Position numbers and translations under genes: made by a program. Below are positions 6,159 through 7,509 of a stretch of DNA of 7,509 bases, one piece after another. The stretch is from positions 1 to 7,509 of the forward strand of contig JAJPXE010000052.1 of assembly GCA_021205645.1 (NCBI GenBank), written 5' to 3'. The stretch comes from Candidatus Gastranaerophilales bacterium. GTDB taxonomy: Bacteria > Cyanobacteriota > Vampirovibrionia > Gastranaerophilales > Gastranaerophilaceae. Below the pieces are notes generated by a model. The model was given only the letters and a program-made list of their open reading frames with translations, was not told the origin of the DNA and made no database searches. Positions within the stretch are counted from its first letter, which is position 1. The number at the start of each line of letters is the position of its first letter.

Positions 6159-7175
6159 TTATTTAACCTTTACAGAAACGACCGCAGGCATGCCCGGAAC
6201 TATATTATATTCTGAATAATCCTCAATAAAAATAATCCGAACAGGAACTTTTTGAATAATTCCGGTATAACTTTCCGCAGAATTTTGCGGCGGTAGATAA
6301 TCAGGTTTTTCACACTGAATATTATCAACAACTCCTTTAAATATCCTGCCCGAATATTTATCGATTTTTATCTTTACCGGCTGACCGACAGACATATTTG
6401 TTATCTGATTTCCGTTATAATTTGCTATCACCCAAACCCTCTTAGGTATTATAGACAGAAGCGGCTGCGACGCTTCAACATAATCACCCTCTTTGACATT
6501 TTGAGCGGAAACTAATCCGTCTTGAGGTGCATATACCTTTGTATATGAAAGTTCAAGTTTTATTTCTTTAATAAGAGCCTCAAGTCTCCGGATTTCCGCT
6601 AATAATTCTTCAGGTTTAATCTCTTCTGATTGCCCTGCCTGCTCCGTTTTTCCGGTATGCTCAACGGCAGCTCTATTTATATTATCTTCTGATGCTAAAT
6701 TTATTTGAATTTTTTCACATTCCTGCTTTGAAATAATGTCTGTGTCATACTCTCTTGCATAATAATCATAATCACTTTTTGCAAAATTAAATTTTGATTT
6801 CTGACCGCCTAAACCCTCAATGCCGCCACTCAATTTTGAAATACTTTCTTTAACATTTTGTTCATAAATATGAAGTTTTGCACGAACAGATCTTAATTCC
6901 GCTTCTGCCTGTTTCAATTTTGCCTGATAATGTTCGGAGTTAATCTCTAAAAGTAAATCACCCTTTTTGACCTCCTGATTATTGTCTGTATATAAATGTA
7001 CAACAGAACCCGATACTCTCGAATATACCTGCACAAGGCGACCCTCTATATAAGCATTGGTTGTCGTCTGATAATTTGTCATGTTTATTACTATTTCCGC
7101 ACATAATAATATAATACCTATTATTGATACAACCGGCACAAATATATTTTTCTTTTTTGTTTCTTTTTTGCTCAT
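6159..7175 (-). CDS. HlyD/EmrA-family periplasmic adaptor (membrane fusion protein)
   Basis: Adaptors of this family sit in the inner membrane and link a pump to an outer-membrane channel for export of drugs or small molecules. The 338-residue protein has a basic cytosolic tail (1-10), one membrane segment (about 11-32), and the first half of a biotinyl-lipoyl domain (about 38-79: TTTNAYIEGRLVQVYSRVSG, then VKKGDLLLEIN). A helical hairpin spans about 80-210, with a Gly-rich break (SGGIEGLGGQ) and a polar insert near 171-188. The second lipoyl half is YTKVYAPQDGLVSAQNVKEG (211-230), followed by a beta-barrel domain to the end (WVIANYNGNQ, VPGMPAVVSVKVK). It is somewhat shorter than EmrA (about 390 aa), mainly in the hairpin. 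TTNAYIEG and AxYNGNQ-like blocks favour an EmrA-type partner of a major-facilitator pump, but no pump or TolC gene is adjacent. The ribosome site (AAGAG, 5 nt upstream) is weak. Confidence 0.88.
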   Translation of the reverse strand: MSKKETKKKNIFVPVVSIIGIILLCAEIVINMTNYQTTTNAYIEGRLVQVYSRVSGSVVHLYTDNNQEVKKGDLLLEINSEHYQAKLKQAEAELRSVRAKLHIYEQNVKESISKLSGGIEGLGGQKSKFNFAKSDYDYYAREYDTDIISKQECEKIQINLASEDNINRAAVEHTGKTEQAGQSEEIKPEELLAEIRRLEALIKEIKLELSYTKVYAPQDGLVSAQNVKEGDYVEASQPLLSIIPKRVWVIANYNGNQITNMSVGQPVKIKIDKYSGRIFKGVVDNIQCEKPDYLPPQNSAESYTGIIQKVPVRIIFIEDYSEYNIVPGMPAVVSVKVK

Positions 7176-7203
7176 TTCTACTCTTATTTAACAGTTACAC
7201 CAC

Positions 7204-7233
7204 ATAATAGCATAATATAAAATTAGAAATCAA
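7204..7233 (-). promoter_or_regulatory. Promoter of the adaptor gene
   Basis: On the minus strand, TTGATT (7228-7233) and TATTAT (7204-7209) are separated by 18 nt, and the -10 carries the extended TG motif (TGCTATTAT). The predicted leader is about 25 nt. The -35 matches four and the -10 five of six consensus bases. Confidence 0.55.
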
Positions 7234-7240
7234 TATAAAA

Positions 7241-7250
7241 ACACCGGTGT
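7241..7250. repeat. Perfect palindrome ACACCGGTGT, candidate operator
   Basis: A 10-bp perfect palindrome, GC-rich against its surroundings, lies 7 nt upstream of the -35 of the adaptor promoter. This is a typical place for an activator or repressor site. I cannot assign a regulator family. Confidence 0.4.
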
Positions 7251-7263
7251 ACTTTCTTTAATC

Positions 7264-7279
7264 AACAGAAAAAACTGTT
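7264..7279. repeat. Short inverted repeat AACAG-A6-CTGTT
   Basis: Five-bp arms flank six adenines, 13 nt beyond the ACACCGGTGT palindrome. On the minus strand it is a hairpin with a T6 loop and no U tract afterwards, so it is unlikely to be a terminator. It may be a further regulator site of the adaptor gene, or chance. Confidence 0.25.
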
Positions 7280-7313
7280 TGTCAATCAAAAAATTCCGTA
7301 ATTTTTACCTAAG

Positions 7314-7337
7314 TTCATTAAGTATTCTTCATTAAGT
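7314..7337. repeat. Tandem direct repeat TTCATTAAGT
   Basis: Two exact 10-bp copies (7314-7323 and 7328-7337) lie 14 nt apart start to start, upstream of the rightward promoter at 7411. The period is not a whole number of helical turns. It could be a double binding site or chance in AT-rich DNA. Confidence 0.3.
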
Positions 7338-7410
7338 TTGTAAACTCAACCGCATCTCAATAGTTTTGGGGGGCATGAGCAATTGTAAATTTTTTTTCTC
7401 AATTTTTTAC

Positions 7411-7439
7411 TTGAAAACCAATCTCTGCCGGTATACTAT
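7411..7439 (+). promoter_or_regulatory. Candidate rightward promoter at the window end
   Basis: TTGAAA (7411-7416) is five of six to the -35 consensus. A -10 follows as TATACT (7432-7437, 15-nt spacing) or TACTAT (7434-7439, 17-nt spacing). It points to a plus-strand gene starting at or beyond the right edge. Confidence 0.45.
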
Positions 7440-7485
7440 AAGCACTATAACAAGGGGGCAAATAGTAGCAAACTTGAGAGAGTAA

Positions 7486-7509
7486 ATGGGAGTAAGTATA
7501 AAAGGACAA
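7486..7509 (+). CDS. Possible start of a gene continuing past the right edge
   Basis: ATG at 7486 opens a frame of eight codons (MGVSIKGQ) to the window end, with GAGAG about 6 nt upstream. It lies about 45 nt after the candidate promoter. Equally possible is that AAAGGA at 7502-7507 is the ribosome site of a gene starting just outside. Eight codons cannot decide between these. Confidence 0.25.

Overview
The window reads as an AT-rich chromosomal segment from a diderm (Gram-negative type) bacterium. My best guess is an uncultured Vampirovibrionia/Melainabacteria lineage such as Gastranaerophilales. This rests on the style of two lineage-type proteins: the cysteine-free MGLSSSQ protein and the secreted protein at the left edge. 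It also rests on an EmrA/HlyD adaptor that needs a periplasm, and on a NIF-type Fe-S system of the sort kept by anaerobes. The organism call is inference from remembered family resemblance, not from a marker gene.

Left block (1-2325, minus strand): gltA encodes a homotetrameric-type NADPH-dependent glutamate synthase/oxidoreductase with two N-terminal Fe-S cysteine clusters and FAD and NAD(P)H folds. A previously hidden open frame follows and overlaps its end by 26 nt. It encodes a secreted protein of at least 325 residues with a signal peptide and a Ser/Thr-rich linker. Its beta-rich domain loosely resembles VirB10/TrbI-type domains, and it runs off the window at base 1. The region 2326-2638 is a divergent promoter region.

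Middle block (2639-4647, plus strand): nifU and nifS overlap by 1 nt (TAATG) and form a two-gene operon for Fe-S cluster assembly. NifU is the full three-domain scaffold; NifS has its PLP lysine at K202 and catalytic cysteine at C325. A perfect 7-bp inverted repeat sits just upstream of the predicted promoter. GltA carries Fe-S clusters, so it is a plausible client of this machinery.

Right block (4689-7175): three genes of less certain function. A lysine-rich repeat protein (minus strand) converges on nifS. Divergent from it is a protein with no Cys, Trp or Pro and a helix/beta/helix layout like an axial filament subunit. A 27-bp inverted repeat lies between the two. A strong intrinsic terminator at 6073-6104 closes the second gene. 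A convergent single-gene unit encodes an EmrA/HlyD-type periplasmic adaptor with no partner pump in view. The last 300 bases hold its promoter, several short repeats, and a plus-strand promoter for a gene that begins at or just past the right edge.

No tRNA, rRNA, CRISPR array, insertion sequence or phage gene is visible.
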